Shown: in pieces, positions 13,947 to 26,500 of the stretch | Layout of the letters: each line of letters opens with the position of its first letter | How positions within the stretch are numbered: position 1 is the first letter of the stretch | Source: a virus | Virus record (IMG/VR): IMGVR_UViG_3300010883_000210 | Location: 1 to 33,229 of that record | Length of the DNA: 33,229 nt | Strand: one strand, 5' to 3' | Translations under genes and position numbers: made by a program | The notes under the pieces: generated by a model | The model's input: the letters and a program-made list of their open reading frames with translations, nothing else | Told to the model about the DNA's origin: nothing | Databases searched by the model: none

Positions 13947-16115
13947 ATGTTTAAATTAATCAAACAACTTATTGTTGAAGCTATTTTATCTGGTGCAAAA
14001 CCATATATCGCTTCACACCCAGAATTAGGTGTCCCATTAGGGGTGTTTAATATGAAAGATGAACCAACCTATAAAGATAGGGTAAAATCTATTAAGAGGT
14101 ATGGTAAAACAGGAAATCCCACATCACATAAATTAGCGTTATTACTTGGGGTAGTTAACCCTATACCATCTTACGCTATCACACTAAAAGACTCAAGAGG
14201 TAACGACGTGACCATGTCTCAGTTATTTGCTGATTCAGATTTTAAAGCACAACTTACCAGTGCCGGGTATTCAAAAACAGCTGCGTATGACCCAGCATCC
14301 TCAAATCAATCCACAGGAGCCTTCAAAAAATTTGAAACATTACTAAAATCTAGAATTCCTAGAGGTCAAATGAGTGCTGGTGAAGTACAAGGTATGATTA
14401 AAATGTTGAGAGAGACCGTAACACTACAGGTTAATGTAGATGGTAAAATGAATACCATCCTAGATAAATTAGCTTTAGAAGACAGTTTAAGGGTAGATAT
14501 ATCAAAATCGTTAGGAATGTCTAACGCACAACTATTTGACACCATCAGTGAATTAAATACGGCAGCTCAATCCGCTAAAGATTTTGGGATAACAGCGGAC
14601 GAACTATATGAGACATTTAAAAAGATATCACAAGAAGTTGGTAGAAATCTTAGGATACCACCACAGGTAGTTGAAAGAGCGTCACTATTAACTAAGACCT
14701 TAGACGGTTTTGATGCTGGAAATTTTGCTGCAGCTTTTGATACCGTAGGTTATAGTTTAGATGAGGCAATTGGTGGTGTGGAGGATACAGATAACGCGAT
14801 GTCCGATATTTTAGCTACGGGTAGAGGTTTTGGTGTGGTTATGGAAAGTTTTTTAGGTAATGTAAGTAAAGAACTTAAATTAGTTAATACATATGGTTTT
14901 GATAAAGGTATTGAAGGTTTAGCTAGTATGGTTGCGAGAAGTCAGTCATTAGGGTTAGAGATGAGTACTGTAACTTCACTAGCTGATAAATTCTTTGACC
15001 CTGAAGGAGCGATAGATTTTGCAGCACAAATGCAAGTAATTGGTGGAGCTGTAGGTGATTTAGGTGACCCATTTAAATTAATGTATATGGCTACTAATGA
15101 CCTAGAAGGACTACAAGATGCTATTGTGGATGTTGCCGCAGCCTCTGTAACATTTGATAAAACTAAAAATAAATTTATAATATCACCACAGGAAAGAAGA
15201 AAGTTAAAGGATATGGCGGAAGCCATGGGGATGAGTTACCAAGACTTAGCCGATACAGCTGTAAAATCCGCAAGAAGAGCACAAGTATTCTCCGAATTAG
15301 AATATGGAACCAACATGAGTGATACTGATAAGGAATTAATAGCTTCTATGGCTCAAATAGGTAAACATGGGACAGCTCAAGTTAAAATACCAGGGATAGA
15401 AGAAATGGTGGATGTAGCTAATGTAACGGATGACCAAATGAAATTATTAAGAAAGGACGGTATGACAGATAAAGATATATACCAACAACAACTTACTGTT
15501 TCAGAAAAAGCAAATCAATATTTAGCTGCTATGGACGCTGGAGTAAGAGTTATGGTTAGAAAAATGGGTGGAAACGCAGGTGATATAGAACAAGAAGGAT
15601 TTTCACAACAAATGGCTGGTGGTATGAATTTATTAGATGAAGACCAAATGAAAGACCTTATGAGTGGTGACCCAGCAAAAATGGGTGTGATGATTGGTAA
15701 GATGCAAGCAAATATGATGGACAGTACCTACAAGAATTTTGTAAAAGCACAAAAAGCTATGACAGGTAAAAATGCAAGTGTAACAGATTCGGGTGGTACA
15801 GTAACACATTACGATTTTGTAAAACCAGCGGGAGCTTCTAGCTCAGAGACACTATCTTTTGCCAAAGGAGATTTAGTTATTGGGGGTACCGATTTAGGGG
15901 TTAGTGTGGGAAGTAGAGTAAGTGAAATGTCTAAACCAACAGGTAACCAATCAGGAGGGTCGGGAGGGTCATCAGGACAAATACTACATGCTGGTACAAT
16001 AACATTGCAAGGTGGTGGCACAACAACCGATATTGATATTAATAAGTTTTTAACTAATTTATCTTCCGGTGATTGGGGTACGATAGCACAGAAAGTAAGT
16101 AATGCTAGAGGTTAA
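13947..16115 (+). CDS. Tail tape measure protein
   Basis: This 722-aa protein is the probable ruler that fixes tail length inside the tube. It is a long, mostly helical protein rich in Ala, Met, Gly and Lys, with many repeats of hydrophobic heptads (LGMSNAQLFDTISELNTAAQSAKDFGITADELYETFKKISQEVGR; GKIEGLASM-like segments; FAAQMQVIGGAVGDLGDPFKLMYMATNDLEGLQDAIVDVAAAS). A Gly/Ser-rich stretch (about residues 665-685) precedes a short C-terminal domain. It follows the gp26-like gene and its frameshift extension, the position expected after tail assembly chaperones, and precedes baseplate genes. At about 1.5 Å per residue, the usual scaling, the tail would be near 108 nm. The alternative is another large virion protein, but the context favours tape measure. 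Confidence 0.7.
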   Translation: MFKLIKQLIVEAILSGAKPYIASHPELGVPLGVFNMKDEPTYKDRVKSIKRYGKTGNPTSHKLALLLGVVNPIPSYAITLKDSRGNDVTMSQLFADSDFKAQLTSAGYSKTAAYDPASSNQSTGAFKKFETLLKSRIPRGQMSAGEVQGMIKMLRETVTLQVNVDGKMNTILDKLALEDSLRVDISKSLGMSNAQLFDTISELNTAAQSAKDFGITADELYETFKKISQEVGRNLRIPPQVVERASLLTKTLDGFDAGNFAAAFDTVGYSLDEAIGGVEDTDNAMSDILATGRGFGVVMESFLGNVSKELKLVNTYGFDKGIEGLASMVARSQSLGLEMSTVTSLADKFFDPEGAIDFAAQMQVIGGAVGDLGDPFKLMYMATNDLEGLQDAIVDVAAASVTFDKTKNKFIISPQERRKLKDMAEAMGMSYQDLADTAVKSARRAQVFSELEYGTNMSDTDKELIASMAQIGKHGTAQVKIPGIEEMVDVANVTDDQMKLLRKDGMTDKDIYQQQLTVSEKANQYLAAMDAGVRVMVRKMGGNAGDIEQEGFSQQMAGGMNLLDEDQMKDLMSGDPAKMGVMIGKMQANMMDSTYKNFVKAQKAMTGKNASVTDSGGTVTHYDFVKPAGASSSETLSFAKGDLVIGGTDLGVSVGSRVSEMSKPTGNQSGGSGGSSGQILHAGTITLQGGGTTTDIDINKFLTNLSSGDWGTIAQKVSNARG

Positions 16116-16137
16116 TAAAAATAATAAATAAAAGGTA

Positions 16138-19116
16138 ATGAATCACGATAATCTATCCGTAAAAAGTACTGAAAATTTAAGAACATTTATGTTAAGTAAA
16201 AACCTACATAGTTCTTATTTGTGGGACGGAAAACCTATTTCCCCACCTTTTGGTGTGCAAGAACCAGGAGAGCAAGTTTATGAAACATCCAGAATGCAAA
16301 ACGTACCAGACCAACCAACAGTGGGGGAAGTAGCACGTGGAGTGGCTGGAGTAGCTGGAGCTACAGTTAAATCACCACTAACAAAGTTATTTTTAGATAA
16401 TAAGTATGGACCTGCTGGTGGGTACAATGACGTACAACTAATAGACGTGACCAAAGTACTACCAAGAGAAGGGGTAGGATACGTCTCTGACAATACAATC
16501 TCCCCAAAAACATTTACATCATCCGAATATACACCAGCTGAAATATTAGAAACGGTTAACATAACTAATGGTATAGTTAACACAATGAATAGTAAAATTT
16601 TAGATGATAGTAATCTAATGGGGGTATCCAGTGGTTGGTTACGACAAAACCTAGGAGAAATACAAAAACAATACCTAAACCAAATAAGTGATGGACCTAA
16701 AGGTAACTATCTCTTTGATATAAGTGTTAGTCCAGGAAAAAAAGAATTAAAAGGAACTGACTTCCTATCTAGAATTAAGAATCAATACGATGGTAGGTCA
16801 GAATTACCAGGGGACTATTTTTATGATATATTTGTTCCAGACATAAATAGTTTAAGTAAAAATGGTATTAGTACTTCAGGTTCTTACGGCAACATAGAAG
16901 CTACAGCTAATGCAATATCAAATCTAATAACTGGAAGTAACGACATACCAAGAAATCTATCCGCTCATCCGGCACCTAGTGAAAGATTCATAGAACATAT
17001 GGGGTTTGTACAACAATCCAAACTATTTGAACTACTTAGTTATAATATCAATAGACCGGATTATTCCCGAGCTAGACTACACCAAGGAGTTTCCAAACTA
17101 ATACCGTATCAATATGTCGGTTCGAACAGCTCAAACCCATCAAAGATAGATAGTCCAGTAGGGGCTATACCATATGATGAATTCGGTAGAGAGGTAAACG
17201 CGTTAGTTTACGGACCATCAACACTAGCAAAAGAATTAGAAACGGTAGATGGTAACGCTTTATGGAAATATTATGGTTTTGGTTTAAATGGTACCTCATA
17301 TATGGATGGTGGGACCCTATCAGGTGGGTTTACTTGGATGGGTATAAATTCATTTGCGTCCACCAATGCACCACCATCTATTTTATCCACACGGTCATTT
17401 ACAATACCAAAAAGAAAAGGTGGGATATTAGATGAAACACAAAAACTTATTAACTCAGCACCATTAATGGGTGGAGCAAGAAGAAAACACGCGGGACACG
17501 CTATAGACCAAACATCTAAAGTATTTAATGATGGTTATACAGATATATCTAAAGGTTCTGGGGTAAGATATGTAGATGACGGACCTTTTGGAACTGCAGA
17601 AATGGTAACCGACTATTGTAGAACGTGGACAAAAGACAACCCATATTACAAGATGAGTAATTTACAAAGTTATAAAGGAAACACGAGAGGGATTGAAGGG
17701 TCAGTACTAACTAATACGTTTAATCTTAATATAGCACCAATGTTTGATGTTAATGTGGACACCACAAAAACGGAAAAGAATGTAAAGAAATACATGTTCT
17801 CAATTGAAAATTTAGCATGGAGAGGAACACCAGAACTATTAGAGTTACCAACTACCGAAAAAGGGCCAAATGGTGGTAGGGTAATGTGGTTCCCACCATA
17901 TGATATTAATATTGGGGATACTAATTCAGCACAATGGAATTCAGTAAGTTTTCTAGGTAGACCAGAACCAGTCTATACGTATAATTATACTGAAAGAATT
18001 GGTACATTATCATTTAAAATGATTGTAGACCACCCATCAGTTCTGAATGAGATAGCTCAAAACACATTAAAAAATACACCAACATTTATCGCGGATAAAG
18101 CAATAAATGCTTTTGTAGCTGGGTGTAAAAAGTATGATATTTATGACCTTGCAGCTGTATACCCTAATCTTTCAGTAGCTGACATAGTAACAATACAAAA
18201 TGATATTACAGATGCTACGGACCAAGAGGCGTATGAAGAGACAGGAACAGCGGGGGTTCCCGCCCCAGTAGCTCCAGCAGATGGTCCTTATTCAGAAACT
18301 ACTGACGCACCATATTATGATGCAGGAGCAACAGGTACTACTGGTAATACTGAGATGGTTACTGAGAGTGCATTAACACCACCTGGAGAGACTGAAACAG
18401 CAGAAAATTCGTCTATAATGAATAATGTTGCTGCGACAAAAGAAGTTAAAAGACTAAACACCGCAAAAATACTAGCAAAAATGTTAGGTGAAGAGAATTA
18501 TTTTAATGCCTTAAAAGAGGACGACGAGTTTATTTACGATTCATTAAAACGAAAATTAAAATATTTTCACCCATCATTCCATTCTATGACACCAGAAGGG
18601 TTAAATAATAGATTAACTTTTTTATTACAATGTACTAGACCAGGTAGAACTATGCCAACCGCAACAGAAGGTGGGGACTCAAACGTAGACGCGGAAAATA
18701 CTGCTTTTGGACCACCACCTATTTGTGTGTTAAGGGTTGGGGATTTTTACCATACTAAGATAGCTATAGATTCTGTGAGTTTTAGTTATGACCCACTAGT
18801 TTTAGACATGAATCCAGAAGGTATAGGGTTACAACCAATGATAGCTAATGTGTCTATGAACTTTAAATATATAGGTGGACAAGGTTTAGAAAAACCAGTA
18901 TCAGAATTACAAAATGCTCTTTCTAGTAATTTCTTTGCTAATACAGAAATGTACAACCCTAATAGTACCACAACATCTACATCAAACAATACAATATTTG
19001 ACGAACAAGAAATAATAAATGAACTGGAAACAGCAGCGGCTAAAGCAGCAGAACTTTCTAATACGACTAGTACAGAAGGTGGAAGTCCTGGTGGAAGTCC
19101 TGGTAGACACCCATAG
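16138..19116 (+). CDS. Large baseplate / tail-tube-proximal protein
   Basis: This 992-aa structural protein has two recognisable tube-like modules separated by linkers. The first (about 530-660) contains NLAWRGTPELLELP, VMWFPPYDINIGD and FLGRPEPVYTYNYTERIGTLSFKMIVDHPSVLN. The second (about 840-930) contains ICVLRVGDFYHTKIAIDSVSFSYDPLVLDMNPEG and MIANVSMNFKYIGGQG. Modules of this kind occur in baseplate proteins that start the tail tube, such as gp48/gp54-type initiators or LysM-linked tail proteins. Between them lies an acidic Pro/Thr/Gly-rich linker of about 60 residues; the end is a short SPGGSPGRHP tail from a 12-bp tandem repeat. It lies 22 bp after the tape measure gene and 5 bp before the next gene. 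The exact homologue is uncertain. Confidence 0.55.
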   Translation: MNHDNLSVKSTENLRTFMLSKNLHSSYLWDGKPISPPFGVQEPGEQVYETSRMQNVPDQPTVGEVARGVAGVAGATVKSPLTKLFLDNKYGPAGGYNDVQLIDVTKVLPREGVGYVSDNTISPKTFTSSEYTPAEILETVNITNGIVNTMNSKILDDSNLMGVSSGWLRQNLGEIQKQYLNQISDGPKGNYLFDISVSPGKKELKGTDFLSRIKNQYDGRSELPGDYFYDIFVPDINSLSKNGISTSGSYGNIEATANAISNLITGSNDIPRNLSAHPAPSERFIEHMGFVQQSKLFELLSYNINRPDYSRARLHQGVSKLIPYQYVGSNSSNPSKIDSPVGAIPYDEFGREVNALVYGPSTLAKELETVDGNALWKYYGFGLNGTSYMDGGTLSGGFTWMGINSFASTNAPPSILSTRSFTIPKRKGGILDETQKLINSAPLMGGARRKHAGHAIDQTSKVFNDGYTDISKGSGVRYVDDGPFGTAEMVTDYCRTWTKDNPYYKMSNLQSYKGNTRGIEGSVLTNTFNLNIAPMFDVNVDTTKTEKNVKKYMFSIENLAWRGTPELLELPTTEKGPNGGRVMWFPPYDINIGDTNSAQWNSVSFLGRPEPVYTYNYTERIGTLSFKMIVDHPSVLNEIAQNTLKNTPTFIADKAINAFVAGCKKYDIYDLAAVYPNLSVADIVTIQNDITDATDQEAYEETGTAGVPAPVAPADGPYSETTDAPYYDAGATGTTGNTEMVTESALTPPGETETAENSSIMNNVAATKEVKRLNTAKILAKMLGEENYFNALKEDDEFIYDSLKRKLKYFHPSFHSMTPEGLNNRLTFLLQCTRPGRTMPTATEGGDSNVDAENTAFGPPPICVLRVGDFYHTKIAIDSVSFSYDPLVLDMNPEGIGLQPMIANVSMNFKYIGGQGLEKPVSELQNALSSNFFANTEMYNPNSTTTSTSNNTIFDEQEIINELETAAAKAAELSNTTSTEGGSPGGSPGRHP
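19078..19101 (+). repeat. 12-bp tandem repeat at gene end
   Basis: Two exact GGTGGAAGTCCT units (19078-19089 and 19090-19101) encode the Gly-Ser-Pro tail of the preceding baseplate protein. Confidence 0.8.
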
Positions 19117-19121
19117 AAAAC

Positions 19122-20210
19122 ATGAGAAAAATTTTAAATTATAAATCACTTTTAAATAGTTTTGTAGACAAAAGCCAGTCTTATGGTTTGGATGTTAAAA
19201 ATAGGCTAAATAATTTATTTTTATATTATAATATGGGGTGTGTGGAGGAACTAATGATGTCCCGACAATTCAGTAATGGAGTGTTTGGAGCGACCAACGC
19301 TAACCTAGTGGGAATACCAAAAGAAATAATTAGTAGGGTATCCAGTTATTACACACAACTTAAGAGTGATATAAGTGGGGGCACCACAACAATACAAACC
19401 CAACTAAATTTAGTATCACCTAGAGATAGTGAAAAAGAATATATAAAATCTGTGTTAAATGAATATGCGGACCAACAACTAACCAACATCAACAGTGAAC
19501 TATTAAGTCTAATTAATAGTTTTAGGACACAACAAACCCACTTAAGTAGTGATATAGATAGACTTAATTTTATAGTTACGAATAGTTATGACGGACAATA
19601 TCTAAATAAAAATGGTGGTAGGGTGGTAGCTTTACAATTAACATCCACAACGGTTGTAACAGATTTAACTAATAATTATAATGTTAGTAATACCTATTTA
19701 AATAATTATATAACTAATTATGTTACGAGTATGTTCCCTAAAAATTATCCCGGAACTAATGAATATATTTTCTTTTCCAATATTATATACACAAATGACG
19801 TAATGTCGTTTAATTTTAGTGGGAATTATAGTACCCATTTAACAAAGTTATTACAATATAGAAATGACACACTATATAATAAACTTTTAAAAATAGACCC
19901 AAATGGGGTAAATGGGTTAACATATAAAACACAAAATAAATTTAAACCTAAATTAAATAACATAGTGATAGAATGGGTAAGGTATGATGTTAGTCTTATG
20001 TATAGTAGATTTACTGAAGGGTTAAATTTTGGTTATAATGTATTTAATGGTGAAATGAATAAATATTATAATGATTTTGATATTGGTTATACAGTAAATA
20101 GTGGGTTTACCGCTCAGAACTTAATAATCAATAATTTACGTTCCATGAATATTGGGAATGTAGATACTAGTTTTAATTATAAAACAATGAAACAATTATA
20201 TATTAGTTAA
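19122..20210 (+). CDS. Hypothetical tail/baseplate structural protein
   Basis: This 362-aa protein is rich in Asn, Tyr and Ser. I recognise no domain. The first half looks helical (IPKEIISRVSSYYTQLKSDI; YIKSVLNEYADQQLTNINSELLSLINSFRTQQTHLSSDIDRL, a probable coiled coil at about 105-150). The second half is beta-like with many NN and YN pairs, and ends in FGYNVFNGEMNKYYNDFDIGYTVNSGFTAQNLIINN. It starts 5 bp after the previous stop and ends 4 bp before the gp53-like gene, so it belongs to the baseplate operon. Long helical bundles at the N-terminus plus an Asn-rich C-terminus would fit a wedge component or short fibre, but this is a guess from position. Confidence 0.5.
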   Translation: MRKILNYKSLLNSFVDKSQSYGLDVKNRLNNLFLYYNMGCVEELMMSRQFSNGVFGATNANLVGIPKEIISRVSSYYTQLKSDISGGTTTIQTQLNLVSPRDSEKEYIKSVLNEYADQQLTNINSELLSLINSFRTQQTHLSSDIDRLNFIVTNSYDGQYLNKNGGRVVALQLTSTTVVTDLTNNYNVSNTYLNNYITNYVTSMFPKNYPGTNEYIFFSNIIYTNDVMSFNFSGNYSTHLTKLLQYRNDTLYNKLLKIDPNGVNGLTYKTQNKFKPKLNNIVIEWVRYDVSLMYSRFTEGLNFGYNVFNGEMNKYYNDFDIGYTVNSGFTAQNLIINNLRSMNIGNVDTSFNYKTMKQLYIS

Positions 20211-20214
20211 GGTT

Positions 20215-20532
20215 ATGAGTTATTATAATAGATATAGTGAGTTTGTAGTTAATGGTGATTTTATAATGGTCCCACATATAAGTCTGGTTAGAAAATCCAG
20301 TGACAGAAGAATAGTTTATAAAGTAGGTCAAACACGATTAGATAAATTATCACAACAATTCTACGACTCACCCTACTATGGATGGCTCATTATGCAAGCA
20401 AACCCCCAATACGGTGGGCAGGAATGGAATATACCCGACTCAACTATTATAACAGTACCATTTCCATTAATGCAATCACTAGAGGAATATAAATCTAACT
20501 TAGACCAATACTTCCTCTATTATGGCAGATAA
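20215..20532 (+). CDS. Baseplate wedge protein, gp53-like
   Basis: This 105-aa protein contains the core expected of T4 gp53 and the related LysM-like wedge proteins: RRIVYKVGQTRLDKLSQQFYDSPYYGWLIMQANPQYGG, in which a basic strand leads to a helix ending in an IYG/FYD-x-P-x-x-x-W-x-x-M-x-x-N motif. T4 gp53 has YYIKGS...LANAIYGNPQLYWVLLMCN at the same place. It ends in IPDSTIITVPFPLMQSLEEYKSNLDQYF. It is shorter than T4 gp53 (196 aa), so only the core is kept. In T4 this protein is a wedge component. The last 11 bases overlap the start of the giant hub gene (ATGGCAGATAA), suggesting translational coupling. Confidence 0.6.
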   Translation: MSYYNRYSEFVVNGDFIMVPHISLVRKSSDRRIVYKVGQTRLDKLSQQFYDSPYYGWLIMQANPQYGGQEWNIPDSTIITVPFPLMQSLEEYKSNLDQYFLYYGR

Positions 20533-23500
20533 ATTAAACTCTGGAGATATTGCAGTTACTCAGGTTGGTAACAATGTAGTTGTTATCGACCCAAATAAGG
20601 TTGTAGTTAACGGCCAAACTAAAGATAGGGTAGTTAATGCTGAGGATTTGATTATGTATGCTAATTTAACCGCAAACATTTCACCTAGAAGTAAATTAAT
20701 AAAAGGTGAAGGTGGTAGTGGTACAGAAGTTATTATAGATATATATGCTGGTAACTTAAATTTTTTAAAACCAGAAGGTAAAGATTTTTTAGATTCAGAC
20801 TGGACCGAAGCTTTTACAAATCCAGATGTTAATAAACAGATAAGAACGGTAGATGAGGCAGGTTCTACCATATCTAAAAGAATAGAAAATCAAACAGACT
20901 TTCAGGGGTTTGGGATAACCTCAATTTCGATAAAAATAAGTGCCTCATTCATACCAGCAGTAACAATTAATTTTACCGACATTAGAGGGAAAACTTTATT
21001 TGAACAAGCAAGGACTAACACCCCCTATACAGCTTTTTTTCATATGCCATATCCAGTCTTTATGTTATCACTAAAAGGGTTCTATGGGAAAGCGGTACAA
21101 TACCAACTAACATTACATAAATTTGTATCTAGGTTTGACCCAGCCTCTGGTGACTATCTAGTAACATGTGACTTCAAAGGAAATCATATAGCTTTATTAA
21201 GGGATGTTAACATGCATCAAGCTATAACCGCACCATACATGTACCCTACAGCAATAAATGATAGTACTGGTGGGGTTAGTTGGACTAAGGGTATGCAAGT
21301 TTTAAATGATGTATATAAGTTATATATGGATAAAGGGTTAATAGCGGACGATTTCCCAACACTCACAATAGTCCAATTAATAGAAAAAGTAAAAGGTATA
21401 GATAACGATTTGAGTCGGGTGTTTGGTGAAGCCAACCTATCACTGACTTCAGATAAATTAGAATATTTAAAAACACTGGATAAATTCAAGCAAGCAGTGA
21501 TGGGTACTGAGGGATGGGTAAACACCTACTTAGATAATAATGGAAAACGTAACATTAAAGTAAAATTACCAGCTACTAGTGAGGAGACCACCGGTAAAAC
21601 CATAACTACTATTTGTTTACCATTAAAAGGTATTAAAGCCGCTAGTGAAATAACGGACGCATCAAAACAAAAAGAAGCTAAAGAAGGTATAAGTGAAAAA
21701 GCGGAAACAGAACTAAATAGTGTTGTCGCAAAATATGTAAAACTTTTACAACAAAACCCCACATTCCGAGTTGATAGTAAAATAAAGAATGGTAAATATG
21801 CGGTCGCCACAGAGTTTTTTAATGCTGGGGTAAATCAATTTAAGAAAAATCAACTTACCGGTGCACAAACAATAGACAATACGATTGCTTTATTACCACA
21901 AGAATATAGTCCTTATTTTTGTTTTGATGGGGGCGTGGACTCATTTATGTACCAATGGACTAAAACAAAAAAAATATTTGACGGCAAAGCTAAACAGATG
22001 GAGGAGGATATGAGCGACGAGTTAAATCAAGCTTTAGAAGCGGAAATAGGTTTTAAACCTACCATAAGAAATGTTTTTGCTGTAATTCTGGCTGGTGCCG
22101 ATACTTTTTTAAGGTTACTAGACGATGTACACACAAATGCATTTGCGGAAAGAAAAAATAAAAAAAGATTAGAAGTAGCCACCGGGTCTAATGATATACC
22201 ACAGACAAATTCAGAAGATAGTAAAATTGCATTTCCATGGCCTAAATACTATATAACAAAAGAGGTATCCGAATGCAAAACTTCCTCGATACTAACTTAT
22301 ATAGGTTCGGAAGATGTTATGGATGTTTTAGATAGTGGAAATAAAAAAGTTTGGCCTGAAGTGGAGTTTGTTGAAGAATATACTAAAAGTACTAATTATA
22401 AATTTTCTTCATTTATGGCTCCAACCACAAATGACGGACTACTGAAAAATTTCACACCTATAAATAATATATTAGATTACCCACCAATAGACTCACCATA
22501 TAGTTCTTTAGACAATGTAGACGTTTGGTTTGAAATACTAGATAGAGCTCAATGTAGTATATTATATGGTAGTCTTTTAACAAGACATTCGGGGTACGCT
22601 AACATAACCACATTACCTAAAGAGGTTGGTGAGGCTATACTGGGTGAGTTAGCCTCATATGAAGGAAGAAATTTATATAACCAGATTAAAAAATTCACAT
22701 CAACAACACAAATATTTAGAGACATTAATAATCCGGTTGAATATATACACACCCTACTAAAAGAGGCAGCACCAGAAAGATATCAACTTTACCTATGGGG
22801 TGGTGTGGTTACAGGTGGGTTAGTAGGGCAATCAACATTCGGTCTACCAAAAAAAATGAATATAGATATTTTAGGTGAACAATGGAAACTTAATGATAAA
22901 GCACTTAAGATAACTAAAAAAAATGGATTTTTTGATATAGCACCACTAATATTTGGTAGTTGGCAAGCCGCTAATATGGCAAACGGGAGCTCAAATGTGG
23001 TTTCTGGTCTTGACAAGTTTTTTAGTATACACAATAATTTAACCTATAATGTTATGGGGAATAATATGTTGACAGAAACAATCAATACATTATATTTCAC
23101 CACACTAGGTACTAAAATAATTAATGAGTCTAATATTGACATAGAGGTGTTCCTCTTAGCAGCCTCACGATACTTTAAAAGGAACGAACTAAGTAACCCA
23201 AATGCTGTTGACGAATTTTATGGTGATATTATGGGTGATGGTCCGGGTGCACTAAATAATAAAAAATTAATAACAGAAGGTGAGATTGTATTAAACCCCA
23301 CACAATCTGGAATAGCTCCTAATGTGTTACCTATGGTTATGGATAACGCAAAAAATAGGTTAACCTCCATGATGAATACACCATATTTTATCAATGCTTT
23401 ACTGGACGGGGTAAATAAAGAAAAATTAAATAACCCAATACCATACAAGAAAGCCGCGTACCTTTTCCTAAACTCCTTACCACTACCAACATTTAGAGAG

Positions 23501-26500
23501 AAAGCTATGTTTGACACACAGGGACAATCTGAAAGTGGGTTACAGTTTGGTGACTACATATCACAACTTTTTAACCAAATGCCAGCGTTACACGAAGTAC
23601 CTTTATCATTATTGTTAAAAATAGGTTCAGTTTGGTGGAGATATAAAGATAGTGTAAGGTCTACAACTGGTGTGGTTGACCCTTTAACTGAAATTTGGGG
23701 TGATGTTGGTACAGTATCTACAATTTTTGGGGCAACTGGACCACAATATGTGTATGATGAGGTTGGGGGTAGTTTGTCTGCCCCATTCACTTATGTTGAA
23801 GGGGCGATAACATACGCTTATCAGTCACAACAAGCAGTTAATAATATTATGCAGGTAGGGGTATACCCAAACCTAATAGGGGCTATCCACTATATAACTA
23901 CAAATTCTACCTCGTATATCCCAGGTACTACAGCATTAAATGCTATGATTCCAGCAGCACCACTAACTATACATAATAATACAGATATATCATTTAACGC
24001 AACCAGTGACGGTACAACCGTACAGTTTTATGATGTATACCTAGAATCCACCAATATTACAAATGAAACCGAGAAGGTTAGCTTTACGAACATAGAAAGT
24101 CCATCTAAATATTATGTTTTATTTCCGTCATCTGGAGGACTTATGCAAACGGACGCTAATACATATGGAACACCTTTATATAGTAATACAGCATTACATA
24201 ATGGAGCGTGTAGATTCTTTTGGGGGATGTCTAATTATGGTTATTTTGTTAATAGGGGTGTATACAAACCTACAGCAGCGGAATATTTTAAATTAGTTGA
24301 TGTAAATAAAGACGAACAAACAGATTGGCATTTTAAAGAAGATTCATCTTATTCTAATATAGAGGAATTACGTGGTGTTTTTAACACAGAACAGTTAGAT
24401 GGGTTTGAACAGTTATTTGAAATATTTAGTAGTCCAGAAGGTAGTGGGGATGTACCATGGACCATGAAACAAGCCATAAAAGATTTCTGTGTTATTGAAG
24501 AGAGTTGGGTAGAGCAAGGAGATTTTAGTGAGAACTTTGGTACAACATTGGGAATCAGTCAATTAAAAAAGGTTAGTGTACTTCTTAATGAATTTTTACA
24601 AACAACTATACAGTACTCACACAAAACGACTACAAATCTAAATAACATATATAATAACGGTTCACTACTTCAAGACATAACATTATTTAAGACAGGAGGG
24701 CCTAATAAGGTTCAACGGTCTATGTCAAAACAGAAGGATATAGAATACGCGATAAGAGAGGAATTCGGAACCTATACCTCAAGCACAACAACAATTCCTG
24801 GCTCTGGTGGATTTTTTGTAGGTAACCCAGTAGAGTATCAGGATATGAGAATATGGGTTGGAGAGTATTTTTCACAGGGGTCAGCTCAATTTAGTATATT
24901 AGTACCCACAGATGATACTAATCCATTATATAGGTTCTTTATTGAGATTAATTATCCTAACGAAGGAATTGCTTTTAATAGTACTAACATACAAAGGTTA
25001 GCACCATTAATTAGATTATATGGTTCGTATTGTTCAGAACAAGGTTACGTTACATCACGTAAGTTTATTAATATCTTATGGGATAAATTAGGTGTATTAG
25101 ATACAAAACAAGAAGACTATATTACCGAACTAATTAAAGCCACACAAAAAAATATTAAAGATAACCCAGCAGAAATTCTTAATATAACCACACCACCAGC
25201 AACAGATGATAGGTCAGAGATAAAAGGAGACAACTTAAAGTTAAGTCTGTACAATAGTTTTAAAAAATTAAATGACAGATGGATAGCTGGGATACCAACA
25301 CTAAATAGTCAGACACTATTTGAGAAGTTTTTATTTTTGGATAAAGCAAATCGAGATATTGGAAGTGAGGCAGTTATAGACATATGGGACATAATATTAT
25401 TAGACTCCCCCTTCACCAAGAAAAATTCCAGAACCCTAACTCAGAGTGTAGATAGTTTTTTAAGTATTATATTAGCTAATAATTATTTTAATTTTATACC
25501 ATTACCATCATATATTAATTTCTTTAATTTAGAAAAAAAAGGGTTAAACACACAAAAACAAGCAAACGCCCTGTTTGGAACGTTCCAAAACGTAGACTAC
25601 CTAGACTCTAGGCCAGCTTTCCTGTGTCAGTATATTGGAAATAGTTCAACACAACTTAATGTTAAAACCAAAGATAATGGGTATACTGACGACTCATATA
25701 ATATGGGTAGAGCAACCCCAAACCCACTTAATGGTCCATCATGTGGTAATAAAGACCTATCTAATAAGGTAATGGGGTTTAATGTTGATTTTGGGATACC
25801 CAACCAGAACATTTTTGAATCCGTAACACTAGACCAAGCAGAGTATCAAAATACAGAAGAGAGTTATAAAATATTACAAGCAATGGCAGATTCTGGTGGT
25901 GGAGGAAGCACATCGATGGCATCACTATCTTTATTTAATGTATACGCGAGCCGTTCTTACACAGCAAAAATTACAATGATGGGGAATGTTACAATACAAC
26001 CAACACAATATTTTCAGTTAAGGTACTTACCTATGTTTAATGGCCCATATATGATTGTTAGTGTTGAACATAGTATAAGTCCTAATAATATAGAAACAAC
26101 ATTTGAAGGGGTTAGACAACCCTTAGCAGAATTACCAAGCATTACTGATTTGGTACAGAGAGTTAACTCCAATCTTTATCAGGCCGCAGAAAAAAGATTA
26201 AAGGAACTACCAATAGATTTGTATTATGATAATTTAAGTGCCACCCCAATGCAGTTAGCTCGTGGAGTAGCTGACAACCTATACATAGATAAAACCAGTA
26301 ACTCAACAACCCTAGCGGTCGACAATGTAATTTGGCATGATGTGTGGGATTTTCTTGAATGTTCACCAGGAGAGGATGACCCAGAAGTAACTCATTTAGG
26401 TATCGATATACTACCAAAGTCAACAATGATAGCAAAAGCATCAGGAACCGATGGTATAAAGATTTATGCTGCGATAAAGGGTAAAGTCATCAACCAAAAA